Below are positions 18,269 to 28,902 of a stretch of 44,256 bases of DNA, piece after piece. The number at the start of each line of letters is the position of its first letter. Within the stretch, counting starts at the first letter, position 1. The notes beneath the pieces are model-generated. The model ran no database searches, had not been told where the DNA came from, and worked only from the letters and a program-made list of their open reading frames with translations. This DNA is from Chlamydiota bacterium (GTDB lineage Bacteria > Chlamydiota > Chlamydiia > Chlamydiales > FEN-1388): positions 1 through 44,256 of the forward strand of contig JABDDE010000011.1 of assembly GCA_013287775.1 (NCBI GenBank), given 5' to 3'. A program made the translations under genes and the position numbers.

Positions 18269-18814
18269 ATGACAGTTAGTGCACCAAGCCCAAATTCAGA
18301 AAACACCGTAAGCTACCGCTCAGTAGTCATACCTGCTTTAGTACAAACTGCAGTAGCAGTGGGCGGGTTATACCTCGGAACTACATATGCTCTGCCACTC
18401 GCGCAAAGTTGCCTGCATACTATAGGGCTCCCTATGGGCTGCTGGATACGCGACAGGGTAGTACACTTATTAAGTGGTACGAGTTGCGACCCGTATAGAC
18501 ATCCATTAGAACGGATGAAGATACTCCACAATCTTATCAGTGGCACAGCAACATCTCAGACCGAGGCCATCCAACAGGCTCTGATGGATACGTGTGCATG
18601 GCCATCACAAGAACAAATAGCAGGCATGGGAGCCATGTTAGAGGACACTCTTTCCAGTACTCCAGGAAGGGTGTGTGGTGGCTTTGTAGGCACACTTACA
18701 GGGATACTCGCAGGCAAAGCAATCACTGCCGTAGGCGAGCGCTTGATGGCATCCGGACCAGCACTCAAAAGAGCCATCCTATGGATCTCTAGAAACTGTT
18801 GCGAGAGTGGATAA
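18269..18814 (+). CDS. Hypothetical membrane protein
   Basis: Good ribosome site; hydrophobic segments VVIPALVQTAVAVGGLYLGTTYALPL and GRVCGGFVGTLTGILAGKAI. Confidence 0.75.
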   Translation: MTVSAPSPNSENTVSYRSVVIPALVQTAVAVGGLYLGTTYALPLAQSCLHTIGLPMGCWIRDRVVHLLSGTSCDPYRHPLERMKILHNLISGTATSQTEAIQQALMDTCAWPSQEQIAGMGAMLEDTLSSTPGRVCGGFVGTLTGILAGKAITAVGERLMASGPALKRAILWISRNCCESG

Positions 18815-18834
18815 ATGTATTGACGCTATTTCAT

Positions 18835-18873
18835 GCCATGTGCACTTTTCCGGAAGGAAAAGTCGCACATGGC
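18835..18873. repeat. P-family palindrome (P3) between convergent genes
   Basis: GCCATGTGCACTTTTCCggaaGGAAAAGTCGCACATGGC; one-base bulge. Confidence 0.92.
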
Positions 18874-18882
18874 GTATAATTC

Positions 18883-19581
18883 CTAATTCGCCCGCAAGAG
18901 CCGCGGTAATACCATTTGCGATATCATGGTAGCTGTTCGATAAACACCGTACAGAAGCGCGGCATCTACCTCTGCGATTGGCATTCCTGGAGTGAGCATA
19001 ATAGTAATCATCCCCATACCCCAGGCAATTACTTCCCGTTTCATAGCTGCCATTGGTATGCGCGCAAGAAATGCTCTGGTCACTGTATCGAAATAAGGCA
19101 CATGCCAAAAACGCAGTAGCAGAACAGGAGGGCTGGGAAAATGCCCTATAAACAAAGGCTCTCTAACGTGCTCCTTCGCTATCGGTACGCACACTTCTTC
19201 GCATATTGATGCACAGGTAAAAGGCGTTGAGCGCTCCTTATATCCAACAACTTCGGCAAGCCATTGCCTACAACTATACCGTAATCCCAAGACTTCATCC
19301 ATCGGTTTACTGCACTGCGAAAAACAATGGCCAATATTATTATCGAATAATTCTTGGGTACGGGATATCTCACTTCTAAACCGCCTTGCAGATATCTCAC
19401 GATACCTTGCTGCAAAGGAAGACCAAGTAAATCCCACACATACACCACCGTTCTTGATGGTTGTGGTAACTTTTGCTGCCAGCATTGTTATTTTAATCGC
19501 GCTATAACTACACATGGCTACTGCATGTCCAAACAATGGAACCGCTGCTCCGCGTATCATATTTCGTATAGCTGCTACCAT
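18883..19581 (-). CDS. Hypothetical membrane-associated protein
   Basis: ORF of 232 aa; hydrophobic N-terminal lobe AVPLFGHAVAMCSYSAIKITMLAAKVTTTI. Confidence 0.65.
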   Translation of the reverse strand: MVAAIRNMIRGAAVPLFGHAVAMCSYSAIKITMLAAKVTTTIKNGGVCVGFTWSSFAARYREISARRFRSEISRTQELFDNNIGHCFSQCSKPMDEVLGLRYSCRQWLAEVVGYKERSTPFTCASICEEVCVPIAKEHVREPLFIGHFPSPPVLLLRFWHVPYFDTVTRAFLARIPMAAMKREVIAWGMGMITIMLTPGMPIAEVDAALLYGVYRTATMISQMVLPRLLRAN

Positions 19582-19618
19582 AAATCCTCTAAAAAATTAT
19601 TTATTATGTTATGCTTAC

Positions 19619-19657
19619 ATTGTACCTGATCGGTCCAGAGGACCGATTAGGTACAAT
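19619..19657 (-). terminator. Hairpin downstream of lipA
   Basis: ATTGTACCTgATCGGTCC-agag-GACCGATtAGGTACAAT. Confidence 0.8.
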
Positions 19658-19664
19658 ATATGAT

Positions 19665-20576
19665 TCATGACGTGATGCTTACATTATTAAAAACAACGCC
19701 TGCATTATAACTGGAGCGCACAAAAGGGCCACTGTAGACATACTTAATACCCAGCTTCTCCCCTGCATCTTTGTACTCTTCAAAGACCGTCGGATGAATA
19801 AACTCTTTCACTTGCAGCTTTTTACGGCTTGGCTGCAGGTACTGACCAATAGTCACTATGTCACAGCCAGCATCTCGCAAGTGGTGCAGCACTCCCAGTA
19901 CCTCCTCTTTAGTCTCCCCAAGCCCAACCATGAACCCTGATTTTACCAGTTGATGCCGGGAGTATTGTTTTGCATACGATAGCACATGAAGAGAGCGCTC
20001 AAAGGTAGCTTTATGACGTACTTTGCTCGTAAGAGATGGTACTGTTTCTACATTATGATTAAAGATTTCAGGCCGCGCACTCAGTACCGTATCGAGCGCT
20101 GCCGTAGAGCCCTGTAAATCCGAAGAGAGCACCTCCACAGTTACTTGAGGGCACTCAGCACGTATAGCATCTATCACACGCCTCAGATGAAGCGCTCCCC
20201 CATCCTCAAGATCATCTCGAGCCACCATAGTGATAACTGCGTGTTTTAAGCCTAGTTTTTTGATAGAATCTGCAACACGATGAGGCTCATGCTCATCTAC
20301 AACTGCTGGCTTTTTGGAAAAATCGATATCGCAAAAACCACAAGCGCGGGTACATTCTTTTCCTAGCACTAAAAAGGTGGCTGTTTTTTTTGAATAGCAC
20401 TCAAGAAGATTAGGACACTTTGCCTCCTCACAGACAGTGTGGAGGCGATTTTCTTGAATAACCCCATTGGTCACCCAGAGCGCATTGCCTTCAGGCATCT
20501 TCCTATGAAGCCAGGAAGGAAACTTCCCATTCGGGACTACTTTTGGGGCGGTATCGAAGAGCGTGTGACAATCCAT
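19665..20576 (-). CDS. lipA: Lipoyl synthase (ORF extends to 20612)
   Basis: CEEAKCPNLLECYSKKTATFLVLGKECTRACGFCDI, radical SAM CX3CX2C and LipA N-terminal cysteine motif. Confidence 0.96.
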   Translation of the reverse strand: MDCHTLFDTAPKVVPNGKFPSWLHRKMPEGNALWVTNGVIQENRLHTVCEEAKCPNLLECYSKKTATFLVLGKECTRACGFCDIDFSKKPAVVDEHEPHRVADSIKKLGLKHAVITMVARDDLEDGGALHLRRVIDAIRAECPQVTVEVLSSDLQGSTAALDTVLSARPEIFNHNVETVPSLTSKVRHKATFERSLHVLSYAKQYSRHQLVKSGFMVGLGETKEEVLGVLHHLRDAGCDIVTIGQYLQPSRKKLQVKEFIHPTVFEEYKDAGEKLGIKYVYSGPFVRSSYNAGVVFNNVSITS

Positions 20577-20580
20577 CGCA

Positions 20581-21978
20581 TCACATAAAATGCAAGGGCG
20601 TGCCTTGCCCAATCATAGCGGCCTCAAACCAGATTTCAGAAAGGGTGGGATGGGCATGAATAGTGTCGGCAACTGCCTCAACGGTAAGTTCATGGGTAAT
20701 CGCATACGTCAGCGGCGCAATTAAACTACTCGCTTCATGACCTACCACCTGCGCTCCTAGTATTTGTCCTGTGGTCTCGTCAATGATGATTTGTGCAAAC
20801 CCTTCCGTCTCTTTTGCCGCCTGCGCTTTGCCGAGCGCTTGGAAAGGATAGGCCACCTTTTTCGCAGCATACCCACGAGCCTTGGCCGCTTCAAAACACA
20901 TGCCGACCGTTCCAATTTCAGGATGCGTAAAGATAACACCAGGGACGGCATCATAATTCATATGCATATGAGCGCCCAAAATATGTGCTGCTGCCACAAA
21001 ACCTTGATGCGTCGCAACATGCGCATACATCGCCTTGCCTGTCACATCCCCTACAGCGTAGATGCCTAGCACATTCGTCTGCATGACATCATTGACAGGG
21101 ATAACACCACGCTCTACAACCACTCCTGCCCGATCAAGGCCTATGCTGCTACTATTCAAAGAGCGACCAATAGCTACAAGTGCCATGTCGGCAGCAAAAG
21201 TAATGTTATTTTTGAGAACCACTTCTACATGTTTTGCGCCATCTTTACCCGTCACCTTGTCAATTCGTTGTACTTCAGCTCCCGTATGCACTTGTATGCC
21301 ACGTTTTTTAAATGATTGTTCTAAGAAGGTAGAAACAGATTCACACTCGAGTGGCAAAATTCGTGGCAAAAGCTCGACAACACTCACCTGTACACCCAAC
21401 TCTGCAAAAAGCGAGGCAAACTCACAGCCAATAACACCGCCACCTACCACTACAAGAGAGCGTGGAAGCTGTTCGAGTGCCAAAATAGAAGTAGAGGAGT
21501 GAATGAGAGTATTATCAAAAGGAAAGGCAGCAATCTCACGAGGCTCAGATCCTGTAGCAATAATGATGTCTTGCGCTCTGATACGGCAACTGTCTTTACC
21601 TATAACTTTTATTTCATTGGGCGCAGTAAAGGAGCCAACCCCATGAATGAGATCAATATGATTGGCTGCAATGAGCCCTTCAAGACTTGCATGCAGCTTG
21701 GCAACCACGGCGCTCTTACCTTGCGCCATTTTTGCATAATCGATTGCAAGAAGCTCAGCCCTAATGCCATATTCCGCAGCTCGTTTTATGGTGCGCACAG
21801 CCTCTGCATTTGCAATGAGGGCCTTGGTCGGAATACAGCCACGATTTAGGCAGGTCCCCCCAACAGCATCTCGCTCAATCAGTGCAACGCGCTTGCCCGC
21901 CTGGGCTAAGCGAATTGCCGGCGGATAGCCGCCAGGGCCCGCCCCTAAAATAGCAACATCATATTTGCGCTCTGTCAT
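20581..21978 (-). CDS. lpdA: Dihydrolipoamide dehydrogenase
   Basis: GAGPGGYPPAIRLAQ; GGTCLNRGCIPTKAL; AVGDVTGKAMYAHVA; HAHPTLSE. Confidence 0.96.
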   Translation of the reverse strand: MTERKYDVAILGAGPGGYPPAIRLAQAGKRVALIERDAVGGTCLNRGCIPTKALIANAEAVRTIKRAAEYGIRAELLAIDYAKMAQGKSAVVAKLHASLEGLIAANHIDLIHGVGSFTAPNEIKVIGKDSCRIRAQDIIIATGSEPREIAAFPFDNTLIHSSTSILALEQLPRSLVVVGGGVIGCEFASLFAELGVQVSVVELLPRILPLECESVSTFLEQSFKKRGIQVHTGAEVQRIDKVTGKDGAKHVEVVLKNNITFAADMALVAIGRSLNSSSIGLDRAGVVVERGVIPVNDVMQTNVLGIYAVGDVTGKAMYAHVATHQGFVAAAHILGAHMHMNYDAVPGVIFTHPEIGTVGMCFEAAKARGYAAKKVAYPFQALGKAQAAKETEGFAQIIIDETTGQILGAQVVGHEASSLIAPLTYAITHELTVEAVADTIHAHPTLSEIWFEAAMIGQGTPLHFM

Positions 21979-22532
21979 ATAGTGGAAATTTCTTTCTCTT
22001 TTGCAGCCGTTATATCATCTGCCTCTTTACACGACTTGTCAGTGAGATTTTGTATATCTTTTTCGAGTCGTTTTACATCATCTTCAGTAATAACACTTGC
22101 TGATTTTTGTTTTTTGACGACTTCATTTTGGTCTCGACGGACGTTACGAATGGAAATTTTTGCCTCTTCGCGTTTTTTATTGCATTGATTAATAAGGTCT
22201 TTTCGACGATTTTGGTCAAGCTCTGGGAAGGTAACGCGTACTGCCTTGCCTTCAACCACTGCCAAAACCCCCAAATTTGCTTTATCAATTGCCTTTGCAA
22301 TCAGCTGTGTGTTCTGAGTATCAAAGGGTGTAATTAAGAGCTGACGTGACTCTGGAACAGTGATAGTTGCCACATCTTTGAGCTTCATCTGTGCCCCATA
22401 CACCTCGAGCGTCACAGGCTCGACAAAGGCCGGAGAGGCCCTGCCAGCACGAATCCCCTTCAGCTCAAGCTTAAGGTGCTCAAGCACGGCCTGCATATGT
22501 TTTTTGGTATCTTCTATAATTTTGTCTGTCAT
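21975..22532 (-). CDS. frr: Ribosome recycling factor
   Basis: LKGIRAGRASPAFVEPVTLEVYG; stop overlaps lpdA ATG (ATGA). Confidence 0.97.
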   Translation of the reverse strand: MTDKIIEDTKKHMQAVLEHLKLELKGIRAGRASPAFVEPVTLEVYGAQMKLKDVATITVPESRQLLITPFDTQNTQLIAKAIDKANLGVLAVVEGKAVRVTFPELDQNRRKDLINQCNKKREEAKISIRNVRRDQNEVVKKQKSASVITEDDVKRLEKDIQNLTDKSCKEADDITAAKEKEISTI

Positions 22533-22541
22533 AATACTCCT

Positions 22542-23273
22542 CTAGCTTACAATGGTTGCAAGTGATGTATCGTGTAATACATCGGAAAATTTCTTCGTTG
22601 CCCACATATCGAATACAAGAATAGGAATTCGATTCGACATAGCAAGTGCTATAGCAGTAGCATCCATGACATCGAGTTTTTGTGCAAGTACTTCTCGATA
22701 ACTAATCTGGGTATAGCGTATAGCATCTGGAAATTTTAATGGATCTTGAGAATAGACCCCATTTACTTTCGTGGCCTTCAAAAGTGCCTCTGCATGTATT
22801 TCACTAGCTCTCAGAGCTGCTGCAGTATCGGTTGTAAAATAGGGGCTACCAGTGCCGCCTACAAAGATAACGACCTTTTTTTGTTCGATGTATTCAAGGG
22901 CTTTTTGCCACTGATACGGCTCGGCAATAGGATGACAGTCGATGGCGCTCATAATCACATTATGCACACCGCACTGCTCCAAGGCCTGACTTAATGCAAT
23001 TCCATTAATGATCGTCGCCAGCATGCCCATCTGATCCGCAGGTGTGCGCTGAATGGCAAGCTTTTCGCCCCGTATGCCGCGAAAGATGTTGCCGCCACCA
23101 ATGACAATACCCACCTCGACGCCATGCTGTACAAGGTCTTGAATGCCACCGACAATCTGCAAAATGGGCTCTGCAGCTATAGGCTCTACAGCTATACCAG
23201 AACTCTCTTTTCCCATAAGTGCTTCTCCAGATAACTTGAGAAGCACTCTTTTAAATGCCGCTGCTTTTTTCAT
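22542..23273 (-). CDS. pyrH: UMP kinase (start trimmed to MKKAAAFKRV)
   Basis: RVLLKLSGEALMG; IVIGGGNIFRG; DQMGMLATIINGIAL; VFVGGTGSPYFTTDTAAALRA. Confidence 0.96.
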   Translation of the reverse strand: MKKAAAFKRVLLKLSGEALMGKESSGIAVEPIAAEPILQIVGGIQDLVQHGVEVGIVIGGGNIFRGIRGEKLAIQRTPADQMGMLATIINGIALSQALEQCGVHNVIMSAIDCHPIAEPYQWQKALEYIEQKKVVIFVGGTGSPYFTTDTAAALRASEIHAEALLKATKVNGVYSQDPLKFPDAIRYTQISYREVLAQKLDVMDATAIALAMSNRIPILVFDMWATKKFSDVLHDTSLATIVS

Positions 23274-23281
23274 AATATTTT

Positions 23282-23321
23282 TGTCATGTGCAATTTTTCG
23301 AAGAAAAATTCGCACATGACA
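23282..23321. repeat. P-family palindrome (P6) between tsf and pyrH
   Basis: TGTCATGTGCAATTTTTCgaaGAAAAATTCGCACATGACA; one-base bulge. Confidence 0.9.
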
Positions 23322-23327
23322 TCACAG

Positions 23328-24182
23328 TTAATTCTGCCCTACGCACCAGCGGAGAAAGTGGTGAAGTGCTAAAGACTTATTCACTTGGGTCCCTCGCTTT
23401 TTGATAAGTTCAGAAATAGTGAGCGCATCATCTTTGATATATTTTTGTCTCGACAAGCAGTGCATATCATAAAAGGCATTCACTTTCCCATCTAAGATTT
23501 TATCGATTATATGCGCTGGCTTGCCTTGGATCTGCTCTCGAGCAATTTCACGCTCTTTTGTCACTATCTCTTGAGGCACATTTTCCGGATGGAGAAACTC
23601 AGGAGCCGCTGCCGCTGCATGCATAGCAATATCGCGTGCTAAGCCCTCTTCGCCGCTACCTACAAGCTCAACTGCTGTGAGGATCTTGCCTCCCATATGC
23701 GAGTAGATACCAATTGAACGATCAGGACTCTTAGCAAGAAACACCACGCGCCGTATCACAATATTCTCCCCAATCACCTGAATGATGAGACTGCGAAGTT
23801 CGTCAATCGTCGCCTTTGGATCTTGTGAATATTTCTGTTGCAAAAACGCCTCCACTGTCGAAGGCTGTGTAGCTGCAACTTCATCAATAATTTTGTGACA
23901 AAACTCTCGGAATTTGTCATTTTTTGCAACGAAGTCTGTTTCTGCATTAATTTCTACAATGGCAATTCCCTTTGGCGTCTCTTTAAAGAGAATCACGCCT
24001 TCCTTAGCTTCTCGGCCTTGTTTCTTTACTGCAGACGCCATGCCTGCTTTTCGGAGGATTTCAATTGCCTGATCCATATTGCCACTGGCTTCTGCAAGCG
24101 CTTCCTTACATTTGGCCATACCAACGCCAGTTCGCTCGCGCAGCTCCTTAATCAGCTGCGCACTTTGTGCATTCTCTGTCAT
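23328..24182 (-). CDS. tsf: Elongation factor Ts
   Basis: LIKELRERTGVGMAKCKEAL; VEINAETDFVAKNDKF. Confidence 0.97.
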   Translation of the reverse strand: MTENAQSAQLIKELRERTGVGMAKCKEALAEASGNMDQAIEILRKAGMASAVKKQGREAKEGVILFKETPKGIAIVEINAETDFVAKNDKFREFCHKIIDEVAATQPSTVEAFLQQKYSQDPKATIDELRSLIIQVIGENIVIRRVVFLAKSPDRSIGIYSHMGGKILTAVELVGSGEEGLARDIAMHAAAAAPEFLHPENVPQEIVTKEREIAREQIQGKPAHIIDKILDGKVNAFYDMHCLSRQKYIKDDALTISELIKKRGTQVNKSLALHHFLRWCVGQN

Positions 24183-24186
24183 AAAC

Positions 24187-25014
24187 TTACATGTCTCCCT
24201 TTTCTGCAGTCCACTCAGCTTCTTGTGAAACCACTTCTTCTTCGACTACTTCTTCTCCGGCTACTATTTCATCTGTTACGCCTTCTTCTACGATAACTTC
24301 TTCTCCTTTCTCATCAAAGAAATGCATTTCATTTTTCTTCTCGATAATAGCCTGCGTAAGCACTTCAAGAATAATCTTTACACTGCGTTGAGCATCATCG
24401 TTACAAGGAATGACATAATCAATGAGATCAGGATTACAGTTGGTATCAACGAGTGCCATAACAGGAATATTCAATTTTTTCGCTTCCTTCACAGCAATGT
24501 CTTCTTTACCTGGGTCAACTACAATAAGCAGTCCTGGCAGCTTGCGCATCGCGCGCACACCTGAGAGATTCTTGTCGAGTTTTATTTGCTCTTTCGTCAT
24601 GAGAGAGATCTCTTTCTTTGTAAGCCCCTCACCACCTGCAGCAATTCTCTTTTCAATGCGTTCGAGCTTCTTTACAGACTTTCGAATGGTAGGATGATTG
24701 GTAAGCTCGCCACCCAGCCAGCGCTCACAAACGTAGAATTCACCACATTTCTCAGCGCATTCGCGAATGACTATTTTTGCGGCTTTTTTGGTGCCCACAA
24801 AGAGAATAGAGCGATGCTCTTGTACTATTTTCTGAACGACCTGCAAAGCAGCCCTCAGCTGCATCAATGTCTTTGCAAGATCAATGATATGTATGCCATT
24901 TTTTTGTCCAAAAATGAACCGTTTCATTTTTGGGTTCCACCGTTTTGTCTGGTGGCCAAAGTGTGCCCCTGCTTCGAGGAGCTCCTTTATGCTTACTAAT
25001 TGCTGTGTTTCCAA
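24187..25014 (-). CDS. rpsB: 30S ribosomal protein S2
   Basis: LLEAGAHFGHQTKRWNPKMKRFIFG; PDLIDYVIPCNDDAQRSVKII. Confidence 0.97.
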   Translation of the reverse strand: METQQLVSIKELLEAGAHFGHQTKRWNPKMKRFIFGQKNGIHIIDLAKTLMQLRAALQVVQKIVQEHRSILFVGTKKAAKIVIRECAEKCGEFYVCERWLGGELTNHPTIRKSVKKLERIEKRIAAGGEGLTKKEISLMTKEQIKLDKNLSGVRAMRKLPGLLIVVDPGKEDIAVKEAKKLNIPVMALVDTNCNPDLIDYVIPCNDDAQRSVKIILEVLTQAIIEKKNEMHFFDEKGEEVIVEEGVTDEIVAGEEVVEEEVVSQEAEWTAEKGDM

Positions 25015-25247
25015 GCCTTGTTCCTTTTTGTTAACGACGGCATCTTCTCACGTAGAGAAGATTTCGGTCTTGGTTATACTTGTTTGGTTATACTTGTTAT
25101 GGAATACGCACCATTTCTACTTCTAGTGGCTGATCACGTACTCTGCTAAGAAATCATAAAGAATTTTGCAGAAAAGTACAAGGGGATTTTTTTCCAAAAA
25201 CATCTGGTGGAATGAAAATTACAAGTGTGATATAAGTATTAGGTAGC

Positions 25248-25285
25248 GTCATATGCAATTTTCCTAACAGAGAATTGCACATGAC
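25248..25285. repeat. P-family palindrome, degenerate (P7)
   Basis: GTCATATGCAATTTTCCtaacagAGAATTGCACATGAC. Confidence 0.8.
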
Positions 25286-25342
25286 AAAAATAGAGCATGC
25301 GCAATGTAAACGGCGCATGGAAAACCTCAGGGATCGTTAAAG

Positions 25343-25606
25343 ATGTTTGAATACACACAAATCATTGCAAATATCGTCATTGTCATTGCAACCGTAGCAT
25401 CAGGCTGCAGTTGGGTTATAAACCGCCTCGATAAAAAATTTGAGGCTTTGGACAAAAAATTCGAAGCTAAGTTTGAAATGGTACATAAAGACTTAACCGA
25501 GATCAAGAGTCGCTTAAACACCGTTGAAGAGCGTCTTACCGTGGTAGAAACCATTTTAGCTATGATGGGAGCACCTATTCGCCACTTCAAGAACAAAGAT
25601 AATTAA
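25343..25606 (+). CDS. Small TM-anchored coiled-coil protein, short heptad-repeat form
   Basis: [46 protein letters not shown]; homologous to 34812..35120. Confidence 0.8.
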   Translation: MFEYTQIIANIVIVIATVASGCSWVINRLDKKFEALDKKFEAKFEMVHKDLTEIKSRLNTVEERLTVVETILAMMGAPIRHFKNKDN

Positions 25607-25619
25607 TTGCATCAACACC

Positions 25620-28600
25620 ATGTTTTCTTTTTTAAAACGCATCTTTGGCACGGCACAAAGCCGCACGCTTGCAAAGTTTGCACATATCGTTAAAGATATT
25701 AATCGCATTGAAGAAGGTTATAAAACCCTTTCTGACGATGCCCTCAAAGCCAAAACAACTGAATTCAGGGAGCGCTACGCCCAAGGACAAACGCTCGATG
25801 CGCTTTTGCCAGAAGCCTATGCCGTTGTAAAAAACTGCTGTAGACGATTCTGTGGACAAGAAGTGCACGTATCTGGGTACAATCAAAAATGGGATATGAT
25901 TCCCTTTGATGAGCAGATGCTTGGAGCTATTGCCCTTCATAAAGGCTACATCGCTGAAATGCAAACAGGAGAGGGAAAGACACTGACGGCTGCCATGCCA
26001 CTCTATCTCAATGCACTTACCGGCAAGCCTGTCCATATTGTCACCACCAACGACTATCTTGCAAATCGCGACTGTGAATGGGTAGGTGCTATCCAGCGCT
26101 GGCTAGGGCTGACAACAGGAGTTCTCTTACAAGATGCCTCTCATAGAGAGCGTAAAGCTGCCTATGCCTGTGATATCGTCTACGGCACTGCCTCTGAATT
26201 TGGTTTTGATTATCTGCGCGATAACTCTATGGCCACACGAAAAGAAGAAGAAGTACAGCGCGGCTTTTATTTTGCACTCATCGACGAAGTGGATTCCATC
26301 TTGATTGATGAAGCTCGTACGCCTCTTATTATTTCTGGCCCTGCAAATACCTCCAGGCAACTCTATGATATACTAAAAGAGCCTGTCAACATGCTCGTGT
26401 TTCGCCAAAATGATCTTTGTAACCGCTTAGCTCTACAAGCCAAAAAAGCACTCGGTACTCAGATGGAAGGGGACGAAAAAAAGCAGCTCACTAAGGAAGA
26501 CAAAGAAGCATTTCGTCTTTTATGGCTTGTAAGTAAGGGAGCGCCCCGAAATAGGGTGTTAAAGCGTGCCAAAGAAAATCCTGATTTTCGTGCCGCAATT
26601 GATACGTGGGATCTTTATTACTATGCAGAGCAAAATAAAGAGGAAAAGGCAAAGGCTTTGCAAGAGCTTTTTATTATTGTCGATGAAAAAGCAAATGAAT
26701 ATGAGCTGACAGACAAGGGAATACAGGCCTGGAAAGATTGTGGGGGCAAGGAAGATGATTTTGTAATGCTGGATTTGGGACATGCTTTTGCAGAAATCGA
26801 TAATGAAGACGCTCCTGCTGAAACAAAAATGACTAAAAAGCTTGCCTGCCAAGAAGAAGATGCCTTACGCAAAGAGCGTGCCCATAATCTGCGACAGCTC
26901 CTTCGTGCACATCTTTTGATGGAGCGCGATGTTGACTATATCATCCAAGATAAAAAAATCGTCATTATCGATGAAAATACTGGCCGTGCACAGCCTGGAA
27001 GGCGCTTTTCTGATGGCCTGCATCAAGCCATAGAAGCCAAAGAGGACTGTCCCATACAGCGCGAGACACAAACCTTTGCAACCATCACCCTGCAAAACTA
27101 TTTCCGCATGTATGAAAAGCTTGCGGGAATGACGGGAACGGCCATCACGGAAGCCCAAGAACTTAAAGAAATATACAAGCTTGATGTACTCCAGATTCCG
27201 ACACATAAAGTCATGATACGCCATGATGCAAACGATGAAATGTACATGACGGAACGAGAGAAATACAACGCCATCTTAAAAGAAGTCAAGGAGCAGCATG
27301 CTAAAGGGCGACCAATCCTCATCGGTACTGAGTCGGTAGACGTATCTGAAAAACTATCACGTATCTTTAAATTTCATCAGCTAGAACATACGGTACTCAA
27401 TGCGAAAAATAACGCCCGAGAAGCTGAAATTATCGCTGCTGCTGGCAAACCTGGCGCGATCACTGTCTCCACAAATATGGCGGGCCGTGGTACTGATATT
27501 AAACTTGGACCTGGCATAGCAGAACTTGGTGGTCTGCACGTGATAGGCTCAACTCGTCATCAATCGCGCCGTATTGATAGACAACTTCGTGGACGTAGTG
27601 GAAGGCAAGGCGATCTTGGGTCATCAAAATTTTTCTTATCGCTCGAAGATCCTCTGATGCGTCTCTTTTCTTCACCGACGATCACATCGCTTTTGCAGCG
27701 GTATCGTCCACCAGAGGGAGAGCCTATATCGGCCTCTATTTTGAATAAGTCCATAGAAACTGCGCAGAAGCGAATTGAGCAGAGAAACTATACCATTCGC
27801 AAGCACACCTTGGAGTATGACGATGTCATGAACAGGCAGCGTCAGGAAATCTATGCTTTTCGTCATAGCCTGATCCACACTGACGATGTCTTTCAAGTTG
27901 CGAGCGAGCTCTTTCAGACCATTTGTACAAAAGCGGCAGAAATCTTTTTTGTGAAACGTGGAGATCTTACTACATGGAATCCACAAGGGTTTTCAGATTT
28001 TCTTGTCCATCACTTGCCTGTCACCTTTGACGCCTCGGATTTTGATGATGACACCTCCGATGCGGCGGCTCTTGCGAAACAAGCGTGTGAACGTATTAGA
28101 GCGGCATTTCATGGAAAAATAGAAAGCGAAAAAGAACATGCTCTTATCGCTACAAATCTTGCCCTTACACAGACACAAACGTCTCCAGAGACCATCACCG
28201 ATGCCATTCAAGCTATTTGTAGGCGCATTATGATTCATACAATTGACACTCTATGGCAAGAGCATCTCTTAGCTATGGACCATCTTCGTAGCGATGTGCA
28301 TATGCGCGCTGTTGGCCAGAAGGATCCGCTTATGGAATTTAAGCATGAAGCCTTCCACCTGTTCGATGCATTCACACAAAATGTGCGTCTCCAGATGGCC
28401 AAAGGGCTCTTTAGATTCCATATATCTCTCATTAATGTTACTCCACGTGCAGAGGGAGAAGAGGAAGAGTATTTGGAAGAGCAAGAGCTGTTTGAAGACG
28501 AAGAGCCTAATATCGAGGAAAAGAGCCATATTGTGCAACTTGAAACTGCCCGTTCGCTGGTCTCTGAGCTCGAAAATGAAATGATCCCCATGCCGCCCTC

Positions 28601-28736
28601 CATACCAACAGGGACAACGTTTGTACAGCCTCCTGTCACACCGATTACGATAGAGCCAAAAATAGGGAGAAATGATCCTTGTCCTTGCGGCAGTGGCAAA
28701 AAATATAAAAAGTGTTGTGGTGAAGAGGGAGATTAG
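25620..28736 (+). CDS. secA: Preprotein translocase ATPase SecA
   Basis: [36 protein letters not shown]-terminal [14 protein letters not shown] zinc motif. Confidence 0.99.
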   Translation: MFSFLKRIFGTAQSRTLAKFAHIVKDINRIEEGYKTLSDDALKAKTTEFRERYAQGQTLDALLPEAYAVVKNCCRRFCGQEVHVSGYNQKWDMIPFDEQMLGAIALHKGYIAEMQTGEGKTLTAAMPLYLNALTGKPVHIVTTNDYLANRDCEWVGAIQRWLGLTTGVLLQDASHRERKAAYACDIVYGTASEFGFDYLRDNSMATRKEEEVQRGFYFALIDEVDSILIDEARTPLIISGPANTSRQLYDILKEPVNMLVFRQNDLCNRLALQAKKALGTQMEGDEKKQLTKEDKEAFRLLWLVSKGAPRNRVLKRAKENPDFRAAIDTWDLYYYAEQNKEEKAKALQELFIIVDEKANEYELTDKGIQAWKDCGGKEDDFVMLDLGHAFAEIDNEDAPAETKMTKKLACQEEDALRKERAHNLRQLLRAHLLMERDVDYIIQDKKIVIIDENTGRAQPGRRFSDGLHQAIEAKEDCPIQRETQTFATITLQNYFRMYEKLAGMTGTAITEAQELKEIYKLDVLQIPTHKVMIRHDANDEMYMTEREKYNAILKEVKEQHAKGRPILIGTESVDVSEKLSRIFKFHQLEHTVLNAKNNAREAEIIAAAGKPGAITVSTNMAGRGTDIKLGPGIAELGGLHVIGSTRHQSRRIDRQLRGRSGRQGDLGSSKFFLSLEDPLMRLFSSPTITSLLQRYRPPEGEPISASILNKSIETAQKRIEQRNYTIRKHTLEYDDVMNRQRQEIYAFRHSLIHTDDVFQVASELFQTICTKAAEIFFVKRGDLTTWNPQGFSDFLVHHLPVTFDASDFDDDTSDAAALAKQACERIRAAFHGKIESEKEHALIATNLALTQTQTSPETITDAIQAICRRIMIHTIDTLWQEHLLAMDHLRSDVHMRAVGQKDPLMEFKHEAFHLFDAFTQNVRLQMAKGLFRFHISLINVTPRAEGEEEEYLEEQELFEDEEPNIEEKSHIVQLETARSLVSELENEMIPMPPSIPTGTTFVQPPVTPITIEPKIGRNDPCPCGSGKKYKKCCGEEGD

Positions 28737-28810
28737 AGAGGAAGCTAAGGGATTATTAAGGGGTTATAAGGGTACCAAAGATGCATTTTCAGCGAGCGCA
28801 TGCTCGCTGT
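28727..28810 (+). repeat. Repeat S, copy 1, overlapping secA stop
   Basis: GGGAGATTAGAGAG..AGCTAAGGGATTATTA..TATAAGG..TACCAAAGATGCATTTTC; matches 34593-34676. Confidence 0.85.
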
Positions 28811-28902
28811 AGTCCAAGCATATAAAAATCGCATGGCAAATAAATTTGCCAATCGATTTTTATATGCTTGGACTTTTCCACTTTCAGTGGAAAAATGCAT
28901 CT
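28779..28902. repeat. Four-arm nested palindrome downstream of secA
   Basis: Outer AGATGCATTTT/AAAATGCATCT; CAGCGAGCgcatGCTCGCTG; AGTCCAAGCATATAAAAATCG...CGATTTTTATATGCTTGGACT; TTTTCCACTttcAGTGGAAAA. Confidence 0.9.
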
